NCBI GenBank assembly: GCA_905331475.1
Contig: CAJNYU010004523.1
Coordinates: 193,728-257,727, forward strand
Source of the DNA: Rotaria socialis
Lineage: Eukaryota; Rotifera; Eurotatoria; Philodinida; Philodinidae
Direction: 5' to 3'
Length of the DNA: 64,000 nt
The first letter of the stretch is position 1; every line of letters begins with the position of its first letter. The notes beneath the pieces are model-generated. The model worked only from the letters and a program-made list of their open reading frames with translations, ran no database searches and was not told the origin of the DNA. This document shows, piece after piece, positions 52,985 through 64,000 of this stretch. The position numbers and the translations under genes were made by a program.

Positions 52985-55503
52985 AGCTATTTTTCATCAG
53001 TAACAAATTGATTGTACTTCTTTTCTGTGCAAGTCCAGTACTCAAAAAGAAAGAATTCAACTAGCTTCGCTATTTTATTATGAAAAAAAAGAATTTCATT
53101 CAGATAATGTATTCATTTTTCAGAAGTAATCTTGCGAAACAGTTGAAGAAGGAGCAGACATTAATTGTGTTTAACAATTTCAGCTTTTTATTATCATGAT
53201 TCTTTAGTTAACCTAATATAGAAGATGTGTTGTATTTAGAGAGAAAGATTAGAACACATTCACTTCATCGTCTCGACATATATGTTGATTATTTTCATCG
53301 GAAAACACACAGTAATGAATCAATATGATCTCTAATTGACTTAAAAACAAGTTTCGGCCGACGATTACTTTCTTTCATCGGAACCCTTTGTCAAACACTT
53401 TGGAAAGATTCAAAAATTTTGTTCAAAGAATAAAATATAGGGTTTAGTATGTATGTTGTCTTTTTTTGTGTGTATGAAGAAATAGCTAATAACAATTCAG
53501 CGTCATATTGTTATATAATGGTAATGATTCGAATTGATTAAATAATCAATTAGATAATTAACCAAGAGAATAATCGGCAACATGAATTATCAAGTGTTAA
53601 CTATATTGAAATTCACCGCTGCTTTCAAAAGAAACGATTGTGAAGCTTTCTCTTAATGGAATGTGAAGAAATCATCTTGATTATAAAAGATGTTTCAGTT
53701 CGTCTATTACACCTGTTCAATCGAAATAGGCGAATTTTCATCTGATAAAGAAAATGAAAAATAAGCTAAAGGAAAAACATTTCTACATAGTGTTAATATT
53801 AACAGGAATAAAAACAAAAAAATACAATTTTTATCCTTACAATTAAATTTCAATATTCTTTTCTACGATGAAATATTTGAGAGACCTTATCTTTTCATTA
53901 GTAGAGAGGATTTATTTCTGATGAAAGTTTATAGTCATTTATTGCTAAAGAAACATGATCTTCTTCTGATATCTGTGATATAAATCAAGTTTAAATATGA
54001 TCAATCTATCATTGATTCTTCTTCACACTCAATATTCGATTCTTAAGCTGTTAGTTTGATTATTCTATGGCGTACAGACATTAACTTCTTTCCAGATTTG
54101 TTACTCACATTATATATATGTGTGTGTGTGTGTGAAGAACAGACAGCAAGACGTAATTTCACTTCAATTTCTTTTCAATGAGATTCTCTTCATCAGTCAA
54201 ATGAAGATGTACTATACTGCGTTGCTGCCTGGGTGGTAAGTGTAATTTAAGCTATTCAGCCAGTTCTCTCTCTCTCTTGTGGCTAAATCTATCTAATTTC
54301 GTTTATCATCGTTCAATGTCCTTCCTATCCAAAGTTAATCATTCGAGTAAAATGATCATACTTCGAATAACAACAAAAAAAACACCCATACACGTTATAC
54401 ATATAAATATATACATCTATAGTTCCAAAGTTTTGTATTCATTTCATTTATCATATATATATATGTATATGCTCACATAATACATAATTTTTATATATGC
54501 AATTTCATTATTATTGTGAACTTATGCAATAAATACATGAGTATCAAATGTACGATTAGATTCTTTTTTTTTTCTTCTCTGCTAGATTACAGTAGGACAA
54601 TCGTTCAAGCGATAATATTTATAAAAAAAAAGGAGGAACGCGTCTTTTATAAGTGAACTCATCGATATAAACTGGCTCTTGTTCACATATTTATGCATAA
54701 GTTAAAATGAATATTTTGACGCTATTTTACTCAGCAGCATGCCAAGCATTCGACAGTTTTAAGAGACACTCAACCAACATGTCACGGTTCATTAATGATT
54801 ATCCACACCTATTTTATGCTTATGACGCAAATGAAATCATCACTACAAGATAGAACCAATTGGGACAGACGACAATTAAATCAATTTTATTTAATAAAGT
54901 CAAAACATGTTTCTTTTCTCCTTCATAAATCAGTATGTTTTATTATGATTATAAGTATTGTCGTCCAATCACTTATAGTAGCAGTTACGGGTCATTGTCG
55001 AATGCTTCAAAAGATAAATTATAGTCAGTGTGTGTATAAATACATGTGCAATACAGCATCTCTTCTCTTTCAATAAATATAAAACAACAGAGCAATGATG
55101 ATGATGAAGAAGAAGAAACTACCGCTCTTCTTTGCTTCTCTGATGTATACTGATCATCATCAGCTCGTTTTTCAGTCTCGCGGTAGATTTCTTCAGCTTA
55201 CCAAAAGAGTCAACTTCAGAACGAACGAAAGAGACAGAGAAACCGCAAGAACGAGCAAGCGACTGTTCATTCATATTTTTTCTTTCTCTCTTCGTCTCGC
55301 CTTTCTATCGTTCCACTGTTATTTATGTAGAGAGAGAGAGAGAACGAGAAAAAAGAGATCTACATTTTCTCTTTTGCATCTCTAAACGAAGCGTGAATAC
55401 ATTTTTTTGATATTTATTATTAAATAGAATCACGAACTGTACATATATAAAGCATCTCTCCAGATAAACGAAGACGAACTGTACAATTCTTTTTTTTATT
55501 ACA
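52985..55503 (+). other. FOXRED2 3' UTR and Ig-gene upstream region
   Basis: 2.5 kb with no supported coding sequence. A short TG run lies at 54117-54134. Bases about 55090-55400 are purine-rich with a GA run, and could be leader or promoter of the Ig gene. Confidence 0.4.
54117..54134. repeat. (TG)n microsatellite
   Basis: Nine TG units preceded by a TA run, in non-coding spacer. Confidence 0.75.
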
Positions 55504-56566
55504 ATGCTACTATTTATATTTTTTATAATTTCAATTTTTTCAACTACGATCGCTGATACTTCAGGTAAAAAAAACTCTTGATGACATCAGAAATTTATTC
55601 TATTCGAATGCACCAGATGATGATTGAGTAGTCATTGTATGGAACCAGTTTGTTCTTTCAAGCATTTTAATTGATAGGAAAGCGTTTTTTAATTAAATAA
55701 CCGAGAAGAAACTATATATATATATATGTACATCATTTTTAACATAGTAATAACAATAGATTACATCGATGGCTTTTAACTGATTTTAGCACTTCGATGT
55801 GATTAGTAACAGATTAGCAAAAAACGGAAATGCATATTATATTGATACCGGCGACATGCTCACTGTTAGTTAACCATAAAAATCGGCTAAGTTATTGTCA
55901 TTAGACGATACATGAGAAAAAGAAGAGACAGAGAGTGTTTCTGTCTGAAGTATGTTTAGAAGAAAAGTGTGTGTGTGTTCATCCATCGATTTTTTGGCTC
56001 CCTACTATGAGAACATAATAAATCTCTTTGTATTTGTTAAGAGATACTCAATTGAAACGAAATGAAATCTATGTCATTTAAATCGATCGAACAGAGATGA
56101 TTAACAAATGACTTATACATGATAATGATAGTTTGGTTGATTTTTACCTTGTACTAATTTGAAAATAAATGAGATTTATGTAGATAAATAGATGAAAGAA
56201 TCAAATTCTCATCTAGACAAAAGAAAAACAAAATAAGATACGGTTATCTATTATAAGAATAAATATTCCGATAAGTTTTTCACTCTGTTAGTCTATCATT
56301 GATCATTCTTGTCGACATTCCACGACAGAACTAATCGGTTACATACTCGTATATAATTATATCGTGCTCTTTTCATGACAAAATAAGATTGTATGTTCTT
56401 TCTTACAGATCAACCAAAATTTGATCGGTCACATGAAACTGTTTCTGTTGTTGTCGGTAAACGAGCATTATTACCATGTTACGTATCAATAAAAGACGCT
56501 GCTAATAATGGAAATAGTCCGTTTAAAGTAATTATATACATATATATCGATGAAAAGAAAAATCTT

Positions 56567-56601
<35 letters not shown>

Positions 56602-58535
56602 TTATTTACTAGATTATTTGGATGAAATTAAATAATAGTTCAATTTTAACTATGGAAGATCGAGCTATCAATGGTGATCCACGTATATCATTATTACATG
56701 CGTATGCTGACGAATGGAATTTACAAATTGATGATATTGATGAAGATGATGCTGGTATTTATCAATGTGTTATTAATACGGGCATGTATAAAACATTAAC
56801 ATTAGATGTTAAAGGTAAAAAAATAGAAAGAAAAATCGAATAAACAAAAATTTTAAAATAAAACTTTTTCGAAATATTTCAGTTCCACCAAAAATAATTG
56901 ACGAATTAACAACAGAACCTTATCCATCACCGATAAGATCAGGTTCAAATTTTACAATAAAATGTTATGCACATGGTAAACCAATGCCAAAAATTCGCAT
57001 TCTTTCGTATGATCAATCAGACGATGCTAAAAGTATGCTGCCCTCGGGGAAAGATTACTATTATTACTATTATTATTTCTCTTACTCTTATTCAGTGAAT
57101 TGGGTAGTGATTTTATTTCGCAGTCTTTGTTACATCATTTGAGTAAAAATTTCTACTCGAATTCATTTCATGATAATTTTTATCTTTTGACTAAAATATA
57201 ACAAAAAAGAAACGAATCTCTTAGAATAACATTGTTTAATTGAACAGTTGAGGTCTCTCTGATATTTTTATGTGTGTATATAGAACAACAAAAACAACAT
57301 AAAGAGTTTTGTATTAGTGGTGTCGTATAAAAAGAGGATAATTGAGACACTCGACCCTGTAGAGGCTTCGCATTTCATTGGGTTCAATGCATTATATCTA
57401 TATCTTTTGTTTCTATTTATAATAGTTATCAGTGAGCACAATGAAGTAACTCTCTATGATGTATCTCGTCATACACGCCGTCGTTATGAATGTATCGCTA
57501 GTAATGGTTATCCACCGGATGTAGCACGTTCATTTCAATTAACAGTACAATATGCACCTGAATTAAATCTTGTTTATGTATCAAAAATAAATGATGAATT
57601 AACATCATCATTAGTATTTATTGACTCAAATCAGCATGAAATTCGACTTAAATGTCTAGCTATTATGAATCCATTAGATAGAATTTATTGGACAAAAGAT
57701 AATCATAAATTAATAAATAATCATCGTATGCATCAACATGTTTCAACTTCAATGGATAATTTTATTATATCTGAACTTGTTATAAAAGAATTTTCAAATG
57801 AAGATCAAGGTGATTATTTATGTGTTGCTTCAAATTCATTGGGAACAAGTTCAAAAAGTATTCAATTACTACTGGCACCAACAACTTTACCACCATCAAC
57901 AACAACAACAACAACAATCATTAGTACCACATTTATAACAACAACAACATCATCATCATCTATAATAAATGAATTATCAGCTTCACTCATGACTGTTGCA
58001 CGACGTAAACGTCCAAAACATACTCGAACAACAACAACAACAACTATATCACAAGAATTTTTTCGTTCAACAGAACTTTTAAGAGAGATGACTATCACAT
58101 CATCACAAGGTAAATGATGATAAATGTGTTGCTTTCTGTTCATTCAAGGTCAATAGTGATACTATAACTATTTATATATATAGAGAGAGAGAAAGAGAGA
58201 GAGATAAGTATCGATTAGGATTGAAAAAGATTGTCACGACCTTTTCTTCTCCATTTCAGTTCTGATTGATGAGACGAAAGATATAGAAAGAAAATGCCCC
58301 GAGGAAAATTGAAGAGCTAAAACTACTCAATTAATTCAATTGAAAAAGACGTTTAGGAAAAAAACATCAAACAAACCATCGTAGCGGCCACTTTACTATG
58401 ATGATGATAATTTGAATTAAATAGGTCAATATCGATTTTGATTATCTTGTGTCTTTTTTTTCTTCACTAGCTATTAATACTAAATACCAGATGATGACAT
58501 TATATGTTCTTCTATTTGTGGCGGCTTATTTCTGA
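55504..58535 (+). CDS. GPI-anchored three-Ig-domain cell adhesion protein (lachesin/IgLON-like)
   Basis: Six exons: 55504-55564, 56409-56527, 56613-56814, 56883-57032, 57426-58109, 58471-58535; 426 residues. A signal peptide (MLLFIFFIISIFSTTIA) precedes Ig1 (VVVGKRALLPCYVSI, then DEDDAGIYQCVINTG), Ig2 (SGSNFTIKCYAHGKPMP, then RRRYECIASNGYP) and Ig3 (NQHEIRLKCLAIMNPLDRIY, then SNEDQGDYLCVASNSLG). A Thr/Ser-rich stalk of ACA/TCA codons follows. The last exon adds INTKYQMMTLYVLLFVAAYF, a short hydrophobic tail typical of a GPI attachment signal. Ig2 lacks the core tryptophan. The design matches lachesin, IgLON and related homophilic adhesion proteins of the nervous system and epithelia. If the last exon is skipped the protein ends SSQGK, without an anchor. 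Confidence 0.85.
56570..56597. repeat. (TA)n microsatellite in Ig-gene intron
   Basis: A TA run filling much of the 85-base intron between exons 56409-56527 and 56613-56814. Confidence 0.8.
58183..58205. repeat. (GA)n tract in the last Ig-gene intron
   Basis: A TA run followed by an imperfect GA run, in the intron that separates the stalk exon from the GPI-signal exon. Confidence 0.7.
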
Positions 58536-61500
58536 ATAATATTGTTCAACAAAGATGCCAAATGACTGTGATAATAACAGAAATTCTCTCTCTTACACTC
58601 AGGTATGTACGAATTATTGGACATAAACTATATTGTTTGTTTTGTTTTCTTTTCTTTTCAGTATTCCAGTGATGATGCCATTCGGCTGGATGTCTATTGA
58701 TCATTTTATCGAGATAAAACATTCGTTGTTGTCTCTTTATTTGCTTTCTCTTTGTTTCATATATCAACGGTTTCTTATTTTTTTTCTTGTTAAATAGAAT
58801 GTGTGTGTGTGTGTATGTTATGTGTGTTTAATAAAGATGAAAAATAAGCAGCAAGCTCGATGTCATACTATTTTGTTGCTTGATTGTTTCGAACATGTCT
58901 CGGTTAGTTGAGGCGATGTTTGCGTTACTTACAATCACCGGATATTTGACCCCTGCTAAGAAAAAAGTAATAATAATGAGCTTTTTCTTTCTTTTTTTTT
59001 GTTTTAAAGTAAAAGCCGCTAATACCTTCTCTCGGTTGTATGAATGTACATTTTCTATTTTCTATTTGACTGATTTGATTATGAATAAGTAAGGTTTCAT
59101 ATTGGATCAATGGAAGTTATGATTAGAATCTTTGTTTCCTCTTATCAGATAAAATGTTGTCATGTCTAATGAACTTTAGTCTTCTTACTCAAATGACTAA
59201 TGAACAAAAACATGAAATTTCTAATATCAAATTTCAATATAGATCCTTAAACAAACGTCTTTCGATGTGTATATACAAATATACATACATAGAGATGTAT
59301 GTATATGTATGTTTAAATAAGACTGCCAAGAAGATGAATGTTCATTACATAAAAAGAAAATCATCAATGTTTACATATCCCACTCGTTTTTGCCGCTTCT
59401 ATGAGCTTGCGTCAACAAAGAGAAAGCTTTACTTCTTTGGTGATTGCTAATCGGCAAAGTATATATGTATATACATATATGAAGAGTCTACATTGATTAA
59501 CATCGCACATATAGAAAGTAAATGGAGCCGCACTAAATTGATATTCAAATGGATATGATAGTTATTAGGGAGAGATGACAATATGTCGATGACTATTTCT
59601 TTCCTTTTTGATGGATGAGACATATCCATTGAGATGACGATTTAGATTTCACTCGTCATAATCCTTTTTGATAAAAGGTGTCCTCTTTGATCTTGATTCA
59701 TCATAGGATGTATGGCACTTTTGACTAACTGTAAAAAAACATAAACGATGAATCGATGCGGGAAGCCATAATAAACAGTTGACAAGCGGCAGACATTCGG
59801 TGATCTGTCGAGCGATATTCAATACGTTGTCAGAAACAGACACAGATTGAATAGGGCGTTTCCTCACATGCATACATACACATCGATGAATGCTGTTACT
59901 CTTTCTGTCAGATGCAATTAGCTTATGCGACAAGATTTATATGCGATATCACCTTGAGATAATATCGAAATGAACATCGAAATAAAAAGCAGATGGGAGT
60001 AGAAAATTGAAAAATTAATTAGCTTTCTTTTATCTGATAGAAAGAAGAGCCCTTTAAAAAAATAAAGAATCTTGTATTTTTGACAAATTGAATATGTTAC
60101 TTAATGTCATAAATAGAGTATTTCAAATTGAACTATTGATAAAAACAATGAATTAAAAAAAGAAACGACACAATTCTTCGATGGATGAAGGTTAATTTGA
60201 AAGAATCTATCGAAACTTAGATACTATGTAAAAGAAAATTTTTCTTTCTCTCTGTCTCTTAAGATCGTTGATAAAAAGATTTGTGCACATGATCAATAAA
60301 TGTCTTTTATATCATTGTTTTGTTTTTAAATTTATATCATTGATCATTCATCATTCTTTTGTTTATTTATCAAACTAATTCATATACAATCTTTTCCTTC
60401 AGCAAAGAAATAAGAAAAATGTCTATTTAACATTGTGATGTTGGATATCTAGAAGAAAGGATAATATGATGATTTGATGAGACTTTTCCCCTCATATAAC
60501 CATTTTGTCATTAAATCAAGCATCTATTTATGTAGCTTCTTTTCTCCTCTGATTGGAAGTAGTTTTGTTTTATTCATACAACGTTGGTTAAAATAACAAT
60601 TAATGATATTATATTTCGCAAATGTTTAAGTAGTCTATTATCATTAAATTTAGTTTGAAAACTGATTTTTATAATTATTGTTGAAGAATAAAGGATCGAT
60701 GATGCACTAAATACTTTATATTTCTCAATATGAAACAGTTCATGTCACTTATCAATTGCAAAGATATTTGGTTTTTGAAGAGAAAATTCTACCAAATCAA
60801 TTGAAACCTTGATTTTGTTCCACAAGAATCCGAAAATCTTTTACTGGATACTATGATCATTGGTGAAAATTTGATTTATCCTAAATTTCTAATTCAAAAG
60901 AAATCAGAATCGATTAAAATGGCATTATTATCTCATATCGTCTTCAGTTCTAATACTAAACATTAACATTCATATTCATAAATATCTATTTACAATCTTT
61001 ATTTTTTCAGGCGAAGCAGCACGATCAATTTCCAGCTGTAGAATAACAGATAATAAGTTGATCAACACCTTCTTTTATTTGAATATCCTATAAAAACAAT
61101 GAATTGAGTTCATCGGTTAAAATCAGCTACGCTTGTTCACTTCATCAAATATTACAAAGAAGAAAATCAATGCTATCGCTTGGATCAATTAGTGTAGATA
61201 CCAAGAATAAAATAAATAAATAAAGACTCAACAGTTTAGCGTAATCCAAGGCTATTCCAAATTAATCCTTGTCAACGTTTTAATAATATCTATCACGGTG
61301 CGCGATAAGTGTAACGATGTCAGTTCATATTTTGTTCATATATCTGACAATGAAGTGACAAGTACTTAAAGGTACACTAAAGTATTGGTTTAGTATGGAA
61401 TTTTCATTTTCCCTGCCTTTTTGTCATTTGAAAAAACCACGATTGATTTTTATTTACTTAAATCGTTATTAACAGTTTAAAAAAGTAATATTTTATCTCT

Positions 61501-62729
61501 CAACACGTTATTGCACCATTTCTCAAAGCAAACCATAAATAAATGTTGATATTCTGAAATCCATTGGGATAGAACTAAATCAATATTACTTTAGATTCAT
61601 GTCATGAGTAAATAATAATTTTATCAGACTAGTTTTCTTTCTATTTGAAAACTTCAAATCTAACTTTGATAGTGAACATATTTAATTATGGTCTTGAAAA
61701 AATGCATCTATTGCTATAAAAGATAAAGATTTTTGAAAACATTTATTATATTTAATAAAAAAATAATTCTCCTTCTTCTGCAATATAAATAATATTTCAT
61801 TAATTTTATAATGAACAATTTCATTTATAATGAATATCTAAATTTCCAAATATATACAATACAAGTATCCGAAACTAATATCTTTTTCCATGTGTTTTTA
61901 TCAGAAAAATGGATGTTAACACGAGGTTGGACCACAAAATTTTTATGGCTATGATAAAGAAAAATATTTTATCATTCCGATCAGTGGTGATGAAATGCAA
62001 ACGTAGTAATACTGCAGCTGTGTCTTCATATACACGTTATTATTACATTTATGTAATCAAGAGTGCATACTCAACTTAAAAATCTTCTCTCGCTGAAATT
62101 TTTGTGAAACTATTTTAAACAATAATATATGAAATTGTTTTAAACAGCATTTGATAGATAACAAATAAGAATCAACACATAGCATCGGTCATGGACTTGA
62201 TTTATTATTTGATTTTTCTAAAATAAGATACAAATTATTTGAATGATATAATAATATATTTAGTTAAAAATGAATTAGGATTGGCTAACAATGACAAATA
62301 CAAAAATAGCGCTGTCAGTGTGATGGATATAGTCTTTTCGTTGACTTGTTACTCTACTAATGACGATCGAGATTTTACACATATCTGATCAATCATTATG
62401 CATTACTACAAAATCCTATTTAAAAAAAAACGATTACAACTAATTTATATGAACTTAAATTAATACCGATAAACATAAAAAAACGAGCTCGAGCCTATTC
62501 GCTTGTCGATTCGTCATCACAATATTTGTTCTGTTTTTGTTATTTTCGTTGATTTTTATTTTGCTTAGACTTTTTTGTAAGGAAAAAAGCCCAATAAACC
62601 TTGTCGCCGTATGGTCACATTATTTCTGGAAAAAACCACCAAAAAAAAGATTGAATATTATTTTATGATCCTCTTTCGATGGATGCTTTCAGATTTTCGT
62701 TTCATCTTTCGAATCGATCTTAATACATA
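58536..62729. other. Gene-poor spacer before the MAPKAPK gene
   Basis: 4.2 kb with no supported gene. Frames at 59154-59450, 59447-59629 and 59649-59933 have no domains or splice context. A TG run lies at 58800-58815. A possible acceptor (tttttcag) at 61011 has no partner found. Confidence 0.45.
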
Positions 62730-62761
62730 ATGACAGACAAGAAAAAGTCACCGAAAAAAAA
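62730..62761 (+). CDS. Candidate alternative first exon of the MAPKAPK gene
   Basis: ATG then a lysine-rich decapeptide (MTDKKKSPKK plus two bases) ending at donor gtaagc in phase 2. The second MAPKAPK exon (63742) needs exactly phase 2, giving MTDKKKSPKKKPENISEKY. An in-frame TAA lies three codons upstream. It would replace the 48-residue MGLRDFFRKYK head. Confidence 0.4.
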
Positions 62762-63177
62762 GTAAGCATAGAATCTTCTAACATTGTTTTGATAGCTATT
62801 TCTGAAATTAACTATTGTATGTCCCTTATGAACAAAAAACAGCAGTATTATCACTGCTGATGCCATGAATTTATACTTGATTGAGTTGTATTTTTTTTAA
62901 TTCGTTAAAATTTGCTTTGTAGGAAAATATGAGTCATACTGACTTCAATTTAGAAATAAATAGATTTCATAAAAAAATATTCTTTTTTTGATTTAAAAAC
63001 ATACTATAGCAAACTCAGTTATTTCATATGCCTTGCGTAAGTTTCTTGATTTCTTAAACCGACGATAATAATTCTTGCAAATGAAATAGTAACAACTACC
63101 ACCGTATAATGTAAATATAAATGAGTTAAGAGCGATGATGACGAACGTGGTATACAGAACACGTCATTAGATATGGC

Positions 63178-63196
63178 ATGGATATATATATATATA
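63178..63196. repeat. Short (TA)n tract upstream of MAPKAPK
   Basis: A TA dinucleotide run about 330 bases upstream of the MAPKAPK start. Confidence 0.6.
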
Positions 63197-63520
63197 GGTG
63201 AGAATAAAAACGAGGCAACGATAACAAATTTTGTGTGCATTAGTGCTAGTCTGTAGTACACTGACAGTACGCTTACGTGAGACTAAGTTCATTTCGCCGC
63301 CTTATTTATCTATACACATGTATAGCTATATACTGTAAGTGACGGTGAAAAAGAAAAATAAGGATTGTGAGACTGGTCAGTATAGTGGAGCGTGTGAATA
63401 TCCAATACGCAAGGAAACAGGGGTATTATTTATTTATTTTATTAGTATTGCTAGTTGATTTTCTTTGTTTTTACAGATATAGTCTAGTCATTATTAAAGA
63501 GTATTTTTTTTTGAATAAAT

Positions 63521-64000
63521 ATGGGACTACGAGACTTTTTTCGAAAGTATAAAAATAGAAATGAAATTCCGTCTTGCTCCACTATCAATAAAAAATCTCA
63601 AATACCGCAGCAACAACAGACACCAAAATCTCGTTATATAAAATCTATTGATCTCAATAGTCGAGTGTAAGTAGAAATGATTTTATTTATTTAATTTAAT
63701 TTTGTTAGTTCAACTAAAATTGAGTTAACATGTTTATCTAGGCCAGAAAATATTTCTGAAAAATATCGTCAATTTCCATTTCCAACACGTCGTAATGCTA
63801 TAACAGATGAATATGAAGTGTCAGAAGAATCTTTAGGTATTGGTATAAATGGTAAAGTTCTGACGTGTTGGCAACGTGTTACCAAACGTAAATGTGCTCT
63901 TAAAGTAAATTAGTTTGAAAACGTGCATTCTTCTTTCTAAATCCAAGATAATTCTAATTCTAATTTAGATAATCAAAGATTCAGATAAAGCACGTCGTGA
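63521..64000 (+). CDS. MAPKAPK2: MAPK-activated protein kinase 2/3-like (3' end outside window)
   Basis: Exons 63521-63666, 63742-63904 and 63969 onward. A basic, Gln-rich head (MGLRDFFRKYKNRNEIPSCS) leads to PENISEKYRQFPFPTRRNAI, TDEYEVSEESLGIGINGKVL, RVTKRKCALK and then IIKDSDKARR. The run FP.(K/R)(K/R)NAI..(D/E)Y.V, LG.GINGKV and ALK...D..KARRE is diagnostic of MAPKAPK2/3: a glycine loop of GIGINGK type and the VAIK-type ATP lysine in ALK. These kinases are switched on by p38 and phosphorylate small heat-shock proteins and mRNA-binding proteins. The catalytic loop, activation loop and docking tail lie beyond the window, so activity cannot be judged. Confidence 0.9.

Noticed and set aside
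57862..58143. Minus-strand Val-rich frame opposite the Ig stalk
   Set aside because: Antisense shadow of the ACA/TCA-rich stalk codons.
59447..59933. Minus-strand frames of 60 and 94 codons
   Set aside because: No recognised motifs, splice partners or coding bias.
62920..62960. Acceptor-like site after the lysine-rich exon at 62730
   Set aside because: Joining there gives an immediate stop. The acceptor at 63742 fits in phase and family context.

Overview
The window is strongly A+T-rich animal nuclear DNA. Genes are cut into many exons by introns of mostly about 50-60 bases with GT..AG ends, and the products are metazoan: tropomyosin, Pellino, Prickle, PFKFB, MAPKAPK, myosin essential light chain, FOXRED2. 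Compact genes, tiny introns and a TIR-SAM protein of unusual layout would fit a small invertebrate such as a bdelloid rotifer. That placement is inference, not proof. No rRNA, tRNA, CRISPR array or intact transposon was recognised.

Layout. 36-1388 (+): 3' two thirds of RAD23. 3422-6971 (-): 834-residue helical-TIR-SAM protein. 7402-11705 (-): a tropomyosin gene with two first exons, three pairs of mutually exclusive internal exons and two alternative last exons. 16080-16545 (-): dead methionine sulfoxide reductase A. 17505-19988 (+): Pellino E3 ligase. 21265-23152 (+): YOD1/OTU1-type deubiquitinase. 25567-29010 (+): PFKFB, with a second candidate first-exon set at 23575 and 24481. 32269-35503 (+): Prickle. 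36175-36645 (-): possible small membrane protein. 36909-38568 (-): tyrosine aminotransferase. 40561-41290 (-): acyl-protein thioesterase. About 41740-42411 (-): decayed fatty acid 2-hydroxylase. 43327-43962 (-): EF-hand protein of neuronal calcium sensor type. 47985-48560 (+): myosin essential light chain. 49587-52984 (+): FOXRED2-like ER flavoprotein. 55504-58535 (+): GPI-anchored Ig-domain protein. 63521 to the end (+): start of a MAPKAPK2/3-type kinase, with a candidate alternative first exon at 62730.

Exon boundaries were set by hand from splice-site signals. For every gene called with confidence above 0.7 the exon lengths keep one open frame from start to stop; final lengths match the families (for example 284 residues for muscle-type tropomyosin, 425 for Pellino, 535 for PFKFB). 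The genes are not an operon and share no single pathway. Loose themes are ubiquitin handling (RAD23, Pellino, YOD1, FOXRED2), actomyosin (tropomyosin, essential light chain) and signalling (TIR protein, Pellino, Prickle, MAPKAPK, calcium sensor).

The most interesting structures are the combinatorial tropomyosin gene, the rearranged SARM1-like TIR protein, the two pseudogenes, and the phase-matched alternative first exons of PFKFB and MAPKAPK.
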